41,719 nt of DNA from a virus. The stretch covers positions 1-41,719 of IMG/VR virus record IMGVR_UViG_3300044712_001031. One strand, given 5' to 3'. The notes under the pieces are model-generated. The model made no database searches. It had not been told where the DNA came from and saw only the letters and a list, made by a program, of their open reading frames with translations. Shown piece after piece: positions 1 to 8,824 of this stretch; the stretch's first letter is position 1, and each line of letters opens with the position of its first letter. A program made the position numbers and the translations under genes.

Positions 1-687
1 GCGGACGCTTCCGCCACCACCGGCACCTCGGGCCTGAAGCCGGAAAGCACCCTGGCTTACAGTGTGGCAACCAGCCCAGTGCGCACCATCGCTCACTGGA
101 TCCCGGTTACCAACCGCATGCTCGCCGATGCCCCCGCGATCCGCGGGACCATCAACGGCCGGCTGCTGCTGGGGTTGGATCTGACCCTGGAAAGCGAGAT
201 CGTGACGGGCGCTGGGACCGGCGAACACCTGACCGGTCTGCTGGGCGCCGGCATCAACATCGTGGGCAAGGGCGCCGATAGCGTCGTGGACGCGATCTTC
301 AAGGGCCGCACCAAAGTGCGCGTGACCGGCAAGGGCCGCCCCTCGGCGGCTGTGCTCAACCCGAACGACTGGGAAGTCATCCGGCTGTCACGCGAAAACG
401 TCGCGACCGGCACGCTGGGCGGCTACCTGATGGGGCCCCCCTCCCAGGTCGGCGCGGTAACCCTGTGGGGTATGCCGGTGGTCGAGGCGGAAGCCCTGAC
501 CGAGAATACCGGTCTGGTCGGCGACTTTGGCATGGGCTGTTCGCTGTTCGACCGCGAGCAGGCGGCCATCCGGGTCGGCACGATCGACGATCAGTTCGTG
601 CGCAACATGCAGACCATCTTGGCCGAGCTGCGGGCCGCTTTCGTCGTGTATCGCCCGGCGATGTTCACCAAGATCACCGGGATCTAG
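1..687 (+). CDS. Major capsid protein, HK97 fold (C-terminal part; N-terminal part at 41035-41719)
   Basis: The frame is open from base 1 to the stop at 685-687 and continues the frame that leaves the right end of the window. After joining across the 52-base terminal overlap the protein would be about 439 residues, a usual length for an HK97-type capsid protein that keeps an N-terminal scaffolding delta domain. The segment has typical late-capsid features: a K-P-E-S-T-L motif near the start, an I-P-V-T-x-x-M-L spine region, and a P-V-V-E-A-E near the C-terminus followed by G-D-F-G. It forms the icosahedral shell. It follows the prohead protease and precedes the connector genes, the standard order. 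Identification is by family resemblance. Confidence 0.93.
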   Translation, partial: ADASATTGTSGLKPESTLAYSVATSPVRTIAHWIPVTNRMLADAPAIRGTINGRLLLGLDLTLESEIVTGAGTGEHLTGLLGAGINIVGKGADSVVDAIFKGRTKVRVTGKGRPSAAVLNPNDWEVIRLSRENVATGTLGGYLMGPPSQVGAVTLWGMPVVEAEALTENTGLVGDFGMGCSLFDREQAAIRVGTIDDQFVRNMQTILAELRAAFVVYRPAMFTKITGI

Positions 688-706
688 TCTCCCTCTTATC
701 GGTAAT

Positions 707-734
707 GGCCCGGGGTTCCCTTCCACCCCGGGCC
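707..734 (+). other. Strong GC-rich hairpin after capsid gene
   Basis: A perfect 10-bp inverted repeat (707-716 with 725-734) surrounds an 8-base loop, directly downstream of the capsid stop codon. No U-run follows. It is therefore more likely an mRNA 3'-end stabiliser or processing site, or a weak transcription attenuator that lets capsid mRNA exceed downstream tail mRNA, than a complete intrinsic terminator. The fold is read directly from the sequence; the role is inferred. Confidence 0.6.
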
Positions 735-750
735 GAACCGGAAGGATCCA

Positions 751-1272
751 ATGGAAACCGTATCCAACTACTCGAACGTCTTTGCCGGGTTGCCGCTCTG
801 GGTCATCGGGCGCGGGGCTTCTCTTGCGCGCCTGAGCGCCGGAGATATCGGCCGCGGGCCGGTTGTGGCCATTAACCAGGCGATCGAGCAGGTGGAAACG
901 CTCAACCTGTCCAATCCTTTGTTTTCGATGCAGAAGGATCGTTATTTCTGCAAGCCGCGCGCAGCCCGGGTGCTGGCCCACAAGCACGAAAGTTATGCCT
1001 GGTCTGGCGCGGTGCTAGAGCGGGATGGGGCGCTGCTGTTCGACTGCGAATCGGATTTCGGGTACCCCTGGAACGTGCCCTCGGTCGTAGCCTGCGTGGG
1101 GCTGGCGAAACTGTGGAACTGCAGCCGGGTCGTGTTTTTGTGCTGCGATGCGACCACGGACGGCGACACCCGCGCATTTGGGGTGCCTCCGACCTACCCG
1201 GCTAATTACTTGATGCACGGCGCGCTGGTGCAGCGCTACGCGCAGCTGCCCGTGGAGTACAAGCGACTATGA
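751..1272 (+). CDS. MptE/DUF115-like Rossmann protein, putative glycan-modifying enzyme
   Basis: The protein has 173 residues and a clear GAAGGA ribosome site just before ATG 751. Near the N-terminus it has a V-I-G-R-G-A-S-L loop followed by V-V-A-I-N. Near residue 110 it has P-S-V-V-A-C-V-G-L-A-K-L, then a strand V-V-F-L-C-C-D. This pattern resembles the DUF115/MptE-like and GT42-like families, which include bacterial flagellin glycosylation factors and sialyltransferases. It sits between the capsid and connector genes, where unrelated enzymes are unusual. With the glycosyltransferase at 39161 it could act in virion or host-surface glycosylation. The function is inferred; the fold assignment is moderate. 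Its stop overlaps the next start by ATGA. Confidence 0.5.
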   Translation: METVSNYSNVFAGLPLWVIGRGASLARLSAGDIGRGPVVAINQAIEQVETLNLSNPLFSMQKDRYFCKPRAARVLAHKHESYAWSGAVLERDGALLFDCESDFGYPWNVPSVVACVGLAKLWNCSRVVFLCCDATTDGDTRAFGVPPTYPANYLMHGALVQRYAQLPVEYKRL

Positions 1273-2102
1273 CCCTCACCAATGGATACTGCACGCTGGC
1301 CGAATTCAAGGATTACCTGCTGCGCAAGCGGAGCTACACCGCCTCGACCCTCAGCTTCACCCAATCGACCGCGACCATTACCGACCTGTACCGGCGATTG
1401 GGCCGCTTCCAAAACGCCTCCCTGATCCAGGTCTCAGGCGCGGCCAATGCCGGCAACAACGGCGTTTTCGTGGTGCTCTCGGTCAGCAATGAGGCGATTG
1501 TGGTCAGCGGTATGCTGACCGATGCGGCCGTCGGGACCGCGATCACCCTGACGGATGTGTCGGGCGCGGAAGACGATGCCACCATTGAACTTCAGATCGA
1601 GGCGGCTTCGCGGGCGGTGGATCATTTCACCCACCGGCGGTTCTGGTCGAACAGCCAGGACGAAAGCCGCACCTACACGCCCGAGTGGTTTGACTGCTTT
1701 TACTGCCCGGATGACATACAGTCCCTCACGTCGCTCGCGACCGATCGGGACGGGGACGGCGTGTATGAGACCATCTGGGCGGCCAGTGATTACATCCTGG
1801 GCCCGGCCAATGCCGCCCTGGAGGGCAGGCCCTACACCAAGATCGGCGCCGCGTGCAACGGGGCGTATGCCTTCCCGGTGGCCCGGAACGCCTTAAAGCT
1901 CACCGGGAAGTTCGGTTGGTCGGCCGTGCCCAGCCTGGTCAAGAACGCCACCCTGCTACAGGCCTCGCGCTGGTATGAGCGCCGCAACGCGCCCTTTGGG
2001 GTCGTGGCGATCACCGAGGCCGGCGCGGTCACCTTGAAAAACGACCTGGACCCGGATGTCCAGGTCATGCTGAAGCCGGTCGCAAGGACCTACATCATAT
2101 GA
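1269..2102 (+). CDS. Head-tail connector (adaptor) protein with inserted domain
   Basis: The protein has 277 residues. The flanks match the gp6-like head-tail connector pattern: an N-terminal L-A-E-F-K-D-Y-L helix, a later helix I-E-A-A-S-R-A-V-D-H-F-T-H-R-R-F, and a C-terminal helix T-L-L-Q-A-S-R-W-Y-E-R-R-N-A-P-F. This protein forms the ring docking onto the portal. Residues of about 28-95 form an extra serine/threonine- and valine-rich stretch that looks like a beta domain and is absent from the usual ~100-200 residue family members. Start and stop are coupled to both neighbours by 4-base ATGA overlaps. Confidence 0.7.
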   Translation: MTLTNGYCTLAEFKDYLLRKRSYTASTLSFTQSTATITDLYRRLGRFQNASLIQVSGAANAGNNGVFVVLSVSNEAIVVSGMLTDAAVGTAITLTDVSGAEDDATIELQIEAASRAVDHFTHRRFWSNSQDESRTYTPEWFDCFYCPDDIQSLTSLATDRDGDGVYETIWAASDYILGPANAALEGRPYTKIGAACNGAYAFPVARNALKLTGKFGWSAVPSLVKNATLLQASRWYERRNAPFGVVAITEAGAVTLKNDLDPDVQVMLKPVARTYII

Positions 2103-2521
2103 GCAAGAGCTTTGTCGCCGGCATGGCGTACGTCCGCAAGACGCTGCGCACCCTGCCCGGGTTGAAAGCGCCCGAAGTGATTCCCGGCACGGTCAGCGAG
2201 TTCCCGATCGCGATCGTGCATGAAGGGCCGGGGCGCTGGAGCAGTGAAGCGGCCAACCAGTACAAATACCTGGGCTCGATCCTGATCGACATGCCGGTGC
2301 CGGGCAGCGACTTTGAGGCGGGCATCAAGATGCTCTGGCCTTTCTTTGAAAGCTTGCCCGTGGCGCTGCTCAAAGACAGCACGTTTGACGGCGCGGTCGA
2401 TACCTTTGGCGAAATCGAATTCAGCGGGCTGATCCCGCTGATCCCAGAATCCCCCGGCGTGGCGCCGCTGTTTGGCTACCGCTGGACGGTCCAAGACATC
2501 AAATTACGCAGAAGCGATTAG
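2099..2521 (+). CDS. Probable head-tail completion / tail terminator protein
   Basis: The protein has 140 residues, starting at an ATGA overlap with the connector gene. No decisive motif is visible. The size, the mixed alpha/beta composition, and the position between the connector and the tail tube gene are those of head-closure or tail-terminator proteins in siphovirus structural operons. The assignment rests on synteny only. An alternative is an accessory minor capsid protein. Confidence 0.5.
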   Translation: MSKSFVAGMAYVRKTLRTLPGLKAPEVIPGTVSEFPIAIVHEGPGRWSSEAANQYKYLGSILIDMPVPGSDFEAGIKMLWPFFESLPVALLKDSTFDGAVDTFGEIEFSGLIPLIPESPGVAPLFGYRWTVQDIKLRRSD

Positions 2522-2545
2522 CTTCCCTGAAGAGGCGGTGAACAA

Positions 2546-3550
2546 ATGGCAGGTGTAACGAAACTCAACAAAATCCAGCTCGGGCTGGAATCCACCAAAG
2601 GCACGGAAGTGGACGCGACCGCGTTATGGCTGGGCTCCGCCCAACTGGACGACAAAACTGAGGCGGTGGTGCCCGAAGAAAACGTCGGCTATCTGTGCGA
2701 TGTGGACCACAGCTACATTCCGTTTGAGGACAGCGCGATTGATTTTTCTCCCGCGCCTGCCTCATTCGAACAGCTCCCTTACCTGCTTTCGGCGGGCATC
2801 AAGGATACCGTCGCTGGCGTCGCCACCGGTGGCACCTCGGACGGCTATATTTATGGCTATCCGTTGGCCACCACCGCAGCCCCCACCACCAAAGCCTATA
2901 CGGTTGAGGGTGGCGATAACCAGCAGGAGTATCAATGTCTGTATGGCTATGCCCAGGAAATCAACCTATCCGGTGCGGCCAAAGGCGCGGTCATGTGCTC
3001 TTCCAAATGGGGCGCACGATCGATGGGCAAAGGTACCTTTACCGCCGGGATCACGCCGCCCACGGTGGAGCAGATCCTATTCCAGAAGGGCAAAATCTAC
3101 CTCGATGCGGTAGATGGGACGATCGGTGCCACGAGGCTCACCGACACCTGGTTGGAGTTTAACATGGGTATCAAGACCGGCCTTCTGGCGGTTTGGACCG
3201 GCGACGGCTCACTCTCTTTCAGCTTCATCAAGTTCGTGGGCGCTTCCGTCGAGGGCTCAATTAAATTCGAGCATGATGCGGTAGGCGTGGCCCGTTACGA
3301 CGATTTCAAGGCTGGCCTGACCAAGAAAGTCCGAATGGAATTCTTGGGCTCAGCCCTGGCCGGGGCCGGCGGTTCTTACACCACCAAAGCCCTGCGCATC
3401 GATATGAGTATGAAGATCAAGAGCGTCAAGTTGCTGGATTCTGTCAACGGCAACAATACCGTCACAGTCAACTACAAAGCGGTTTATAACTCGACCGCGG
3501 ACCTGTTTTGCGTGCTGAGCGTTGTCAACAAACTGGCAACTTTGGTATAG
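2546..3550 (+). CDS. Major tail tube protein
   Basis: The protein has 334 residues, preceded by an AGAGGCGG ribosome site. The N-terminal M-A-G-V-T-K-L-N-K-I-Q-L-G-L-E-S-T-K-G-T motif, the alternating beta-strand composition, and the segment D-F-S-P-A-P-A-S-F-E-Q are typical of siphovirus tail tube proteins that polymerise around the tape measure. The following genes (tail assembly chaperone, frameshifted chaperone, tape measure) fix its place. It is somewhat longer than minimal tube proteins, leaving room for a surface domain towards the C-terminus. Confidence 0.8.
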   Translation: MAGVTKLNKIQLGLESTKGTEVDATALWLGSAQLDDKTEAVVPEENVGYLCDVDHSYIPFEDSAIDFSPAPASFEQLPYLLSAGIKDTVAGVATGGTSDGYIYGYPLATTAAPTTKAYTVEGGDNQQEYQCLYGYAQEINLSGAAKGAVMCSSKWGARSMGKGTFTAGITPPTVEQILFQKGKIYLDAVDGTIGATRLTDTWLEFNMGIKTGLLAVWTGDGSLSFSFIKFVGASVEGSIKFEHDAVGVARYDDFKAGLTKKVRMEFLGSALAGAGGSYTTKALRIDMSMKIKSVKLLDSVNGNNTVTVNYKAVYNSTADLFCVLSVVNKLATLV

Positions 3551-3557
3551 GAGCGGC

Positions 3558-3833
3558 ATGAACATTCGTTTCAAGATCGACCCGGACCGGATTAACCTGA
3601 ACGATCAGATCGCGCTGGAAGAACTCGAAACCCTTACGGCGCGCCAGTTGCGCGACCTGCTGGGTCATTTTTTGGTGGATGAGAATGACAACTACCTTGA
3701 TCTAAAAAAGGGTCAGGAAGTGGCCGGCCTGCTAACCAAAACCCAGCAGATCGAGGCGCTGAAGAAGTTCGACCAGGCGGTGAAAGATTTGCAGGCCGGC
3801 ACGGCCGTCCCTTTAGCCAGCGGCGGCAGCTAG
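3558..3833 (+). CDS. Tail assembly chaperone, short form (gpG-like)
   Basis: The protein has 91 residues and starts at ATG 3558 after the GGAGCGG ribosome site; an upstream in-frame start at 3522 would lie inside the tube gene. It is helical and charged, as expected for gpG-type chaperones that coat the tape measure during tail assembly. Two slippery heptamers lie in its frame: A-AAA-AAG at 3704-3710 and C-CCT-TTA at 3809-3815, the latter six codons before the stop. Slippage by -1 would give the long form described separately. Position and arrangement carry the call more than sequence similarity. Confidence 0.78.
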   Translation: MNIRFKIDPDRINLNDQIALEELETLTARQLRDLLGHFLVDENDNYLDLKKGQEVAGLLTKTQQIEALKKFDQAVKDLQAGTAVPLASGGS

Positions 3834-4060
3834 TCACCTCGATCCACAGCGACGCTGAGGAACCGCCTGCACCGCCGCGCTGGGTGGGCGTCTTGGTGCT
3901 ATCTGAAAAATGGGGCTGTCCGCCCTGGGTTATTACCGGAGAGGCTCCAACTGGCACGGTCCGCCGCGTTTGGTACAACCGGGGCATTTTGTATCACACC
4001 CAGATCAATATCCGAGACCGCATCAGGCAGCAGGAATTAGAGGCGCAACTTGGCAGATAA
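3558..4060 (+). CDS. Tail assembly chaperone, -1 frameshift fusion (gpGT-like)
   Basis: After the gpG-like stop, the -1 frame stays open to a TAA at 4058-4060 and has no start of its own. It encodes a protein-like segment with W-V-G-V-L-V-L-S-E-K-W-G-C-P-P-W and a basic helical end R-I-R-Q-Q-E-L-E-A-Q-L. It fills the otherwise empty gap before the tape measure and overlaps that gene by 11 bases, the classical arrangement of lambda-type G/GT. If the slip occurs at CCCTTTA (3809-3815) the fusion is about 167 residues. The peptide that an earlier slip at 3704-3710 would add is rich in Gly, Arg and Pro and looks non-coding, so the later site is preferred. Confidence 0.75.
3809..3815 (+). promoter_or_regulatory. 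Preferred programmed -1 frameshift site (CCCTTTA)
   Basis: This heptamer fits X-XXY-YYZ in the zero frame (CCT then TTA codons) and would re-pair as CCC-TTT after a -1 slip. It lies near the 3' end of the gpG-like gene, where such sites usually occur. A competing A-AAA-AAG at 3704-3710 is intrinsically slipperier but would replace the conserved-looking C-terminal helix of the chaperone. In the -1 frame the nearest upstream stop is at 3698-3700, so both sites are formally possible. Confidence 0.6.
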
Positions 4061-5513
4061 CGAAGTCAATCTGGTCATCACCGCGGTAGACCAGGCCAGC
4101 AAAACCCTAAAGGCCGTGGGCGATGCGTTCAACACGTTAACGGCCGGCGCTCGCTCTACGATCAATGAATTTTCCGCTTACGGCGCAAAAATCAAGGACA
4201 TCTCCAGTTATACCGGTCTGACTAGCGAGGAAACCAGCCGCATGGCGCAGGTCTTTGACGACGCCGGGGTCGGCATGGATACCCTGCAACAGGCCGCCAA
4301 AGCGCTCACACAGGAAAACGCCGCTAATGTCAAAGAAGCCAAAAAGCTGACCGACCAGATTGGGGACCTGCAGAAGAAACTGGCCGAAAAGCCCTCCGAT
4401 GAGCTGCGGGCGCAGTTGGTCGACCTACAAACCCAGCTCAAGGGCGTGCAGCCGGCGGCCAATCTATCGATCGATACCCTGGCGCGTCTGTCCGACGAAT
4501 ACCTAAAGATCAAGGATCCGGTCCAACAGGCCATTTTTCTTCAGGACAATTTCAAGCGCTCCGGGCAAGACCTGGCGAAGGTCATGCTGTTGGGTGGGGA
4601 TGCCATCCGCGAAAATGCCAAGAACGTATCAGACTCCCTGATCATCGATGACGAAAAGGCCAAGCGGATCGAAGCGACCCGCGTCAAGCTGGATGAGTTC
4701 AACGATGCCATGCAGGGATTACGGTATGATGTCGCGGACAAGCTCCTGGACATCTTTGGCGATATGCCCAAGCCGCTCCAGGATGCAACCTTAGCGCTGG
4801 GGCAGTTGCTCAGCCCAACCAATATCAACAGCTTGATCCAATTTGGCATCCTGCTCAAGGGCGTCAATTTCTTGCAATTTACGAGCGGGGTTATGTACGC
4901 GGTCCAGTGGTTGGGCGCATTTGGCTCACTGCTGGTCACAGGAGCCCTAACGGGGGGCATCGCTGGAATAGGTGCTGCCTTTAGCGCAGCCGCCCCTGGT
5001 TTGACCGCATTTGCGACAGCAGCCTGGGCCGTAGTTGCTCCGATTGCGGCTGTCACTTTAGCCGTTGCGGCACTGGTCGAACTCTTTCGGATGGACGAAA
5101 CGAAGCAGGCGCTCGCGCTGCTGTGGGGCAAGATCGGCGAAACCGTCACGGGTGATAAAACGCGCGGTGCGATGGCGACCCAATCGGCCTACGCTTTTTT
5201 AGGCGGCGGACAAAAAAGCGTCATCAATGACACTGAAACCGGTCCGATGCTTCGAAACTTTCTGCTGCCTCGCGCCAAAGGCGGTGCTGCGGTTCCCGGA
5301 CAGGGCTATTGGGTGGGCGAGGAAGGCCCGGAACCATTTTTCCCATCCGTACCCGGCACAATTATCCCTGCTGGCGGCATGGGCGGCAATACCTATCATT
5401 TCAGTTTCACGTTTCCCACGATGATGCAAACCGGCAGCCAGTCGGATGTGGAGCGCATCTTCAAGCCCCTGATCGTGGACTCCATTCGCGAAGTGCAAGG
5501 ACGGCGGTTCTAA
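4050..5513 (+). CDS. Tail tape measure protein
   Basis: The protein has 487 residues and starts at TTG 4050, with AGAGG seven bases upstream. The N-terminus is V-N-L-V-I-T-A-V-D-Q-A-S, a standard tape-measure opening. A charged coiled coil spans about 80-125, and hydrophobic membrane-like segments lie at about 255-345. The C-terminus has G-Y-W-V-G-E-E-G-P-E-P-F-F-P and G-T-I-I-P-A-G-G, a motif common at tape-measure ends. It sets tail length and may insert into the host membrane on DNA entry. At about 0.15 nm per helical residue it implies a short tail near 70 nm. It overlaps the gpGT frame by 11 bases. Confidence 0.9.
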   Translation: MADNEVNLVITAVDQASKTLKAVGDAFNTLTAGARSTINEFSAYGAKIKDISSYTGLTSEETSRMAQVFDDAGVGMDTLQQAAKALTQENAANVKEAKKLTDQIGDLQKKLAEKPSDELRAQLVDLQTQLKGVQPAANLSIDTLARLSDEYLKIKDPVQQAIFLQDNFKRSGQDLAKVMLLGGDAIRENAKNVSDSLIIDDEKAKRIEATRVKLDEFNDAMQGLRYDVADKLLDIFGDMPKPLQDATLALGQLLSPTNINSLIQFGILLKGVNFLQFTSGVMYAVQWLGAFGSLLVTGALTGGIAGIGAAFSAAAPGLTAFATAAWAVVAPIAAVTLAVAALVELFRMDETKQALALLWGKIGETVTGDKTRGAMATQSAYAFLGGGQKSVINDTETGPMLRNFLLPRAKGGAAVPGQGYWVGEEGPEPFFPSVPGTIIPAGGMGGNTYHFSFTFPTMMQTGSQSDVERIFKPLIVDSIREVQGRRF

Positions 5514-7954
5514 TGGCCAAATGGGGTTCTTTTCATTGGGGCGATGGGACCAAGTGGGGCACGGGCGCCGCAGTTCCCCAGGTCGCGCCGACTGGCCGCT
5601 ATACCTGGATGCTGCTGGTCAACTGGGCCGGCAATTGGGTCAACGAAGCCAATCTCTGCATCGGCGTGCGCGGCACCCGCGGGCGCAAGTATTACATCGC
5701 GCAGGGCGGAGAGACCTTTGAGAAAATCCAGCCTGGCGAGTATTATTTCACGATGGCCAATAAGGACCGGCGCTACGACCCCTATAATGCGGCCTCACCT
5801 TTAAATGGCAATATTAAGCCGGGCAAAGAGGTGCATCTACGGGTCAAGGATAACCAGACCGGGACCAGCTACCAGGTCTTCTTCGGGCGCATCCGCGACA
5901 TCCGCCCCGTCAGCGGCGAGGAAAAGACCGAGATTATCGTGATGGACCCCTTTCAGCTGCTGGCCGATTCGGATATTTCGAGCTTTGAAACCAAGTTCAA
6001 TATCAGCGTGTCGGACGCAATATATGCCACGCTCAAGCAGGACAATATCTACCCTTACGGGATCGAGGTGGGCGCGTCATCCTGCCCGATCACCTATTTC
6101 AATCCGGGGCTCGCCAATGCCTTTGATGTGCTGCGCGAGCTGGAGGACGCGGGCTTGGGCACGATGTTCGTGGATAACAAGGGCACTTTTCACTACTACG
6201 CTCTGAACACTTCCGGCCAGACGGTACACACCCTGACCCAGGATAAGCTGCTCAAGGTGATTGAAGTCAGCCAACCCTGGGAGAATATCCGCAACAAGAT
6301 CACGGTCACCGCGAACCGCTACGGCTACGGGGTCACCCAGGAAATGTGGCGCTCGGATGAATCCATCTACGTCGAAGCCGGCTCAATTCGCCAGCTTAAG
6401 ATCGAATTCGACGAGGGCCGCCTGATCCAACCGGTCAAGATGGTCGATTACATGGATGATGCGAGGCCGGTTGTTTCCGGCGGCGTCATCTCCTGGGGCC
6501 ATTACTTTGATGCCTGGCTCTCCAACATCCAATCGACCACGGCGCTGCTCAATATTGCCAACCGCGACCCCTCCTCGGCCCAGTGGCTGGCCTGGATCGC
6601 CATACGGGGTAATCCGATTGTCAACAAAAAGATCAGTTTTGAAAGCCTGGACACAGATAGCATGGCCGCCTATGGTCGGCGGGCGCTGCGGATCGACACG
6701 CCTTACCTGCAGGACCGGGGCCACGCCGAAGCCTATGCTGCCCTGCTGCAAGCCTTCCTGAAAGACCCCCATAAAAATATCACGGTCGAGCTGCAGGGCC
6801 GGCCGGATGCCTTCCCGATCGACCTGCTTGACCAGGTGCACCTGGACATCGATGCCCTGGGGATTGACGAAACCTTTGACGTGGGGAAAATCGAATTTCA
6901 ATGGCTGAGCGAAACGGGGCAAGACTTCAAGCATAAGGTCTCGCTGCACAACATCCTGTATTCTTCAGCGACCATCACCCCGACGCCCTACATCCCGGCC
7001 AATCCACCCGTGCCGACCAACCCCGGCCCCGGCGGCCCGGGCGGCTCGACCACCAACCCCGGCGAGGGCGGGCCGACCTACCAGCAGACCATGACCTGCC
7101 TGGAGGATCTGGTACCGCAGGGATCGAACGGACCCTACACCACCGGGCAAAATACGGTCATAGAAAACGCGAAAGGCGGGGCATCTTACAACGCTGGGTT
7201 GTGGTTCCGCACCAAGTACAACCCGAACCGGACCTATGTCACGATCGACGGCGTCTGGCAATCAAAGACAGGGGAAGTTTGGGTCAATGATGCCAGCTGG
7301 GACTTTGCGTCGGTTGAAGCCTACGACATTTATAACCATCAAATCTTTGCCGGCGGGCTGTCGGCCAACGGGGCTGTTGCTGACGGGGTACGCTATTACC
7401 TTTTTGAGAACACCCTGAAATATTATGTCAAATTTATCACTTTCCGATTTGCGGCTCTCTCGGGTGATTATTCCAAAGTGGGAACAACGCCGGTCTTTAC
7501 CGGGTCGGTGGCCGGGAACAGCAACACGCCAACCCCAATCACCGGATTGACGCCGGGGGCGCTGTACTGCGTAGAGCCGACTAGCGGCTACAAATGGAAT
7601 CCCATCTATCAAGATTCGACCTGTATGCGACTGGTATACAGTGGCTCGGCAGTTCCCTCCCCCAATGGGTTTGGTTGGGCAAACTTCACTGGGACCGTTT
7701 TGACGTGGATCAATAACGGGCTAGTCGCTAATCGGGTTCTGCAAATCAATGATCTTGGATACCCCAATTTTCGGACATTCTTCAAGGCGGAAGCAAACAT
7801 GGGGTTTATCACAGGGGATGAGGCTCGAAGTGATAATACCGGCACGCTGGGGATAGCAATTTACCCGGCCACCGACAACAACCGGCGCGTGCTGGTGCGG
7901 TCAGTCAATTTTTATAACGTTTGCCAGGGCGCGCCTTCCAGCAGCCCAATGTAA
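5513..7954 (+). CDS. Tail-tip hub / tail-associated protein with C-terminal binding domain
   Basis: The protein has 813 residues and starts at ATG 5513 inside the tape-measure stop (TAATG). An in-frame upstream start at 5309 is a shadow inside that gene. Residues of about 1-480 resemble tail hub proteins: W-x-W-G lead, Y-Y-F-T-M-A-N-K-D-R-R-Y-D-P-Y and V-M-D-P-F-Q-L-L. A Pro/Gly/Thr-rich linker follows at about 488-525. The C-terminal ~285 residues are beta-rich and aromatic, a plausible receptor-binding or carbohydrate-binding module. It probably forms the tail tip just below the tube. Confidence 0.75.
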   Translation: MAKWGSFHWGDGTKWGTGAAVPQVAPTGRYTWMLLVNWAGNWVNEANLCIGVRGTRGRKYYIAQGGETFEKIQPGEYYFTMANKDRRYDPYNAASPLNGNIKPGKEVHLRVKDNQTGTSYQVFFGRIRDIRPVSGEEKTEIIVMDPFQLLADSDISSFETKFNISVSDAIYATLKQDNIYPYGIEVGASSCPITYFNPGLANAFDVLRELEDAGLGTMFVDNKGTFHYYALNTSGQTVHTLTQDKLLKVIEVSQPWENIRNKITVTANRYGYGVTQEMWRSDESIYVEAGSIRQLKIEFDEGRLIQPVKMVDYMDDARPVVSGGVISWGHYFDAWLSNIQSTTALLNIANRDPSSAQWLAWIAIRGNPIVNKKISFESLDTDSMAAYGRRALRIDTPYLQDRGHAEAYAALLQAFLKDPHKNITVELQGRPDAFPIDLLDQVHLDIDALGIDETFDVGKIEFQWLSETGQDFKHKVSLHNILYSSATITPTPYIPANPPVPTNPGPGGPGGSTTNPGEGGPTYQQTMTCLEDLVPQGSNGPYTTGQNTVIENAKGGASYNAGLWFRTKYNPNRTYVTIDGVWQSKTGEVWVNDASWDFASVEAYDIYNHQIFAGGLSANGAVADGVRYYLFENTLKYYVKFITFRFAALSGDYSKVGTTPVFTGSVAGNSNTPTPITGLTPGALYCVEPTSGYKWNPIYQDSTCMRLVYSGSAVPSPNGFGWANFTGTVLTWINNGLVANRVLQINDLGYPNFRTFFKAEANMGFITGDEARSDNTGTLGIAIYPATDNNRRVLVRSVNFYNVCQGAPSSSPM

Positions 7955-7963
7955 GGGAGAACC

Positions 7964-8824
7964 ATGACAGCAGCTTACCCAGGAGCAATCAAGACATGGA
8001 CGCCGCTTACCGACGCGGTTAATGGCGTTGGCGGTGACGAAGCCAAGTCTGAAAATATTAATTCGATTTATGACGAAATAAACGCCCTTGAAACCAAACT
8101 CGGCACCAACCCGCAGGGCAGTGCCGCCGACCTCAAAACGCGGCTTGGCAATTCCATCAGTGCAGGAGGCTTCCTGAACTTCAAGCCCGCGACCACCCTG
8201 ACCATTTCGAGCGGATCAGTGACGCCCACCCAAAACTATCATCGGGTGGACACCGAAGCGGCCGCGGCTTCGGATAATTTGGACACCATCACGGCACTCT
8301 CGGAGGGCTGGATTTTATTTCTAACCTCGGTTGCGGATGCGCGAGATGTGACCCTGCGAAGCGGCGTCGGGAATATCCTCTGCGCGGGCGGCAAGGATAT
8401 CACGTTGGGGACAGCCGCCGATCTCGCTATTCTGATCTACGACGACGTGGCGGATAAATGGCTGGCTTCCGCCACCACCGCCGGGGCGTTGACTAATGTC
8501 GCAAACACCTGGACGGCAAAGCAAAGCTTCAGCGCTGGATTTGCGACGGCAGTCGCCTCTGTCAATGCGAATACGACCCTGGACAACACGCACCAGGTTG
8601 TGGGGGTAGATGCCACCAGCGGTGCTAAAACCATCGCGCTTCCGGCGGCGGCAGGGTGCACCGGGCAGCGGTATGACATTATCAAAATCGACAGCAGCGC
8701 CAACGCCGTGACCATCGATGGCAACGGGGCAGAAACCATCAATGGGGCGGCCACTTACGCGCTATCGACCCAATGGAGCGCCATCACAGTCATTTCGAAT
8801 GGTTCGAGCTGGTGGATTATTTAG
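7964..8824 (+). CDS. Tail fibre-like structural protein
   Basis: The protein has 286 residues, with a GGGAGAACC ribosome site before ATG 7964. The N-terminal helix I-Y-D-E-I-N-A-L-E-T-K-L-G-T-N-P-Q-G-S is a recurring motif of phage fibre proteins and probably forms a short trimeric stalk. The C-terminal beta-rich part has D-N-T-H-Q-V-V-G-V-D-A and Q-W-S-A-I-T-V-I-S-N-G-S-S-W-W, as in many tail spike or fibre ends. It sits in the tail-tip cluster and touches the next gene without a gap. Host recognition is inferred. Confidence 0.7.
   Translation: MTAAYPGAIKTWTPLTDAVNGVGGDEAKSENINSIYDEINALETKLGTNPQGSAADLKTRLGNSISAGGFLNFKPATTLTISSGSVTPTQNYHRVDTEAAAASDNLDTITALSEGWILFLTSVADARDVTLRSGVGNILCAGGKDITLGTAADLAILIYDDVADKWLASATTAGALTNVANTWTAKQSFSAGFATAVASVNANTTLDNTHQVVGVDATSGAKTIALPAAAGCTGQRYDIIKIDSSANAVTIDGNGAETINGAATYALSTQWSAITVISNGSSWWII

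Noticed and set aside
3704-3710. AAAAAAG as the main frameshift site
   Set aside because: Formally possible, but the peptide it would add in the -1 frame is Gly/Arg/Pro-rich and not chaperone-like; kept as second choice.
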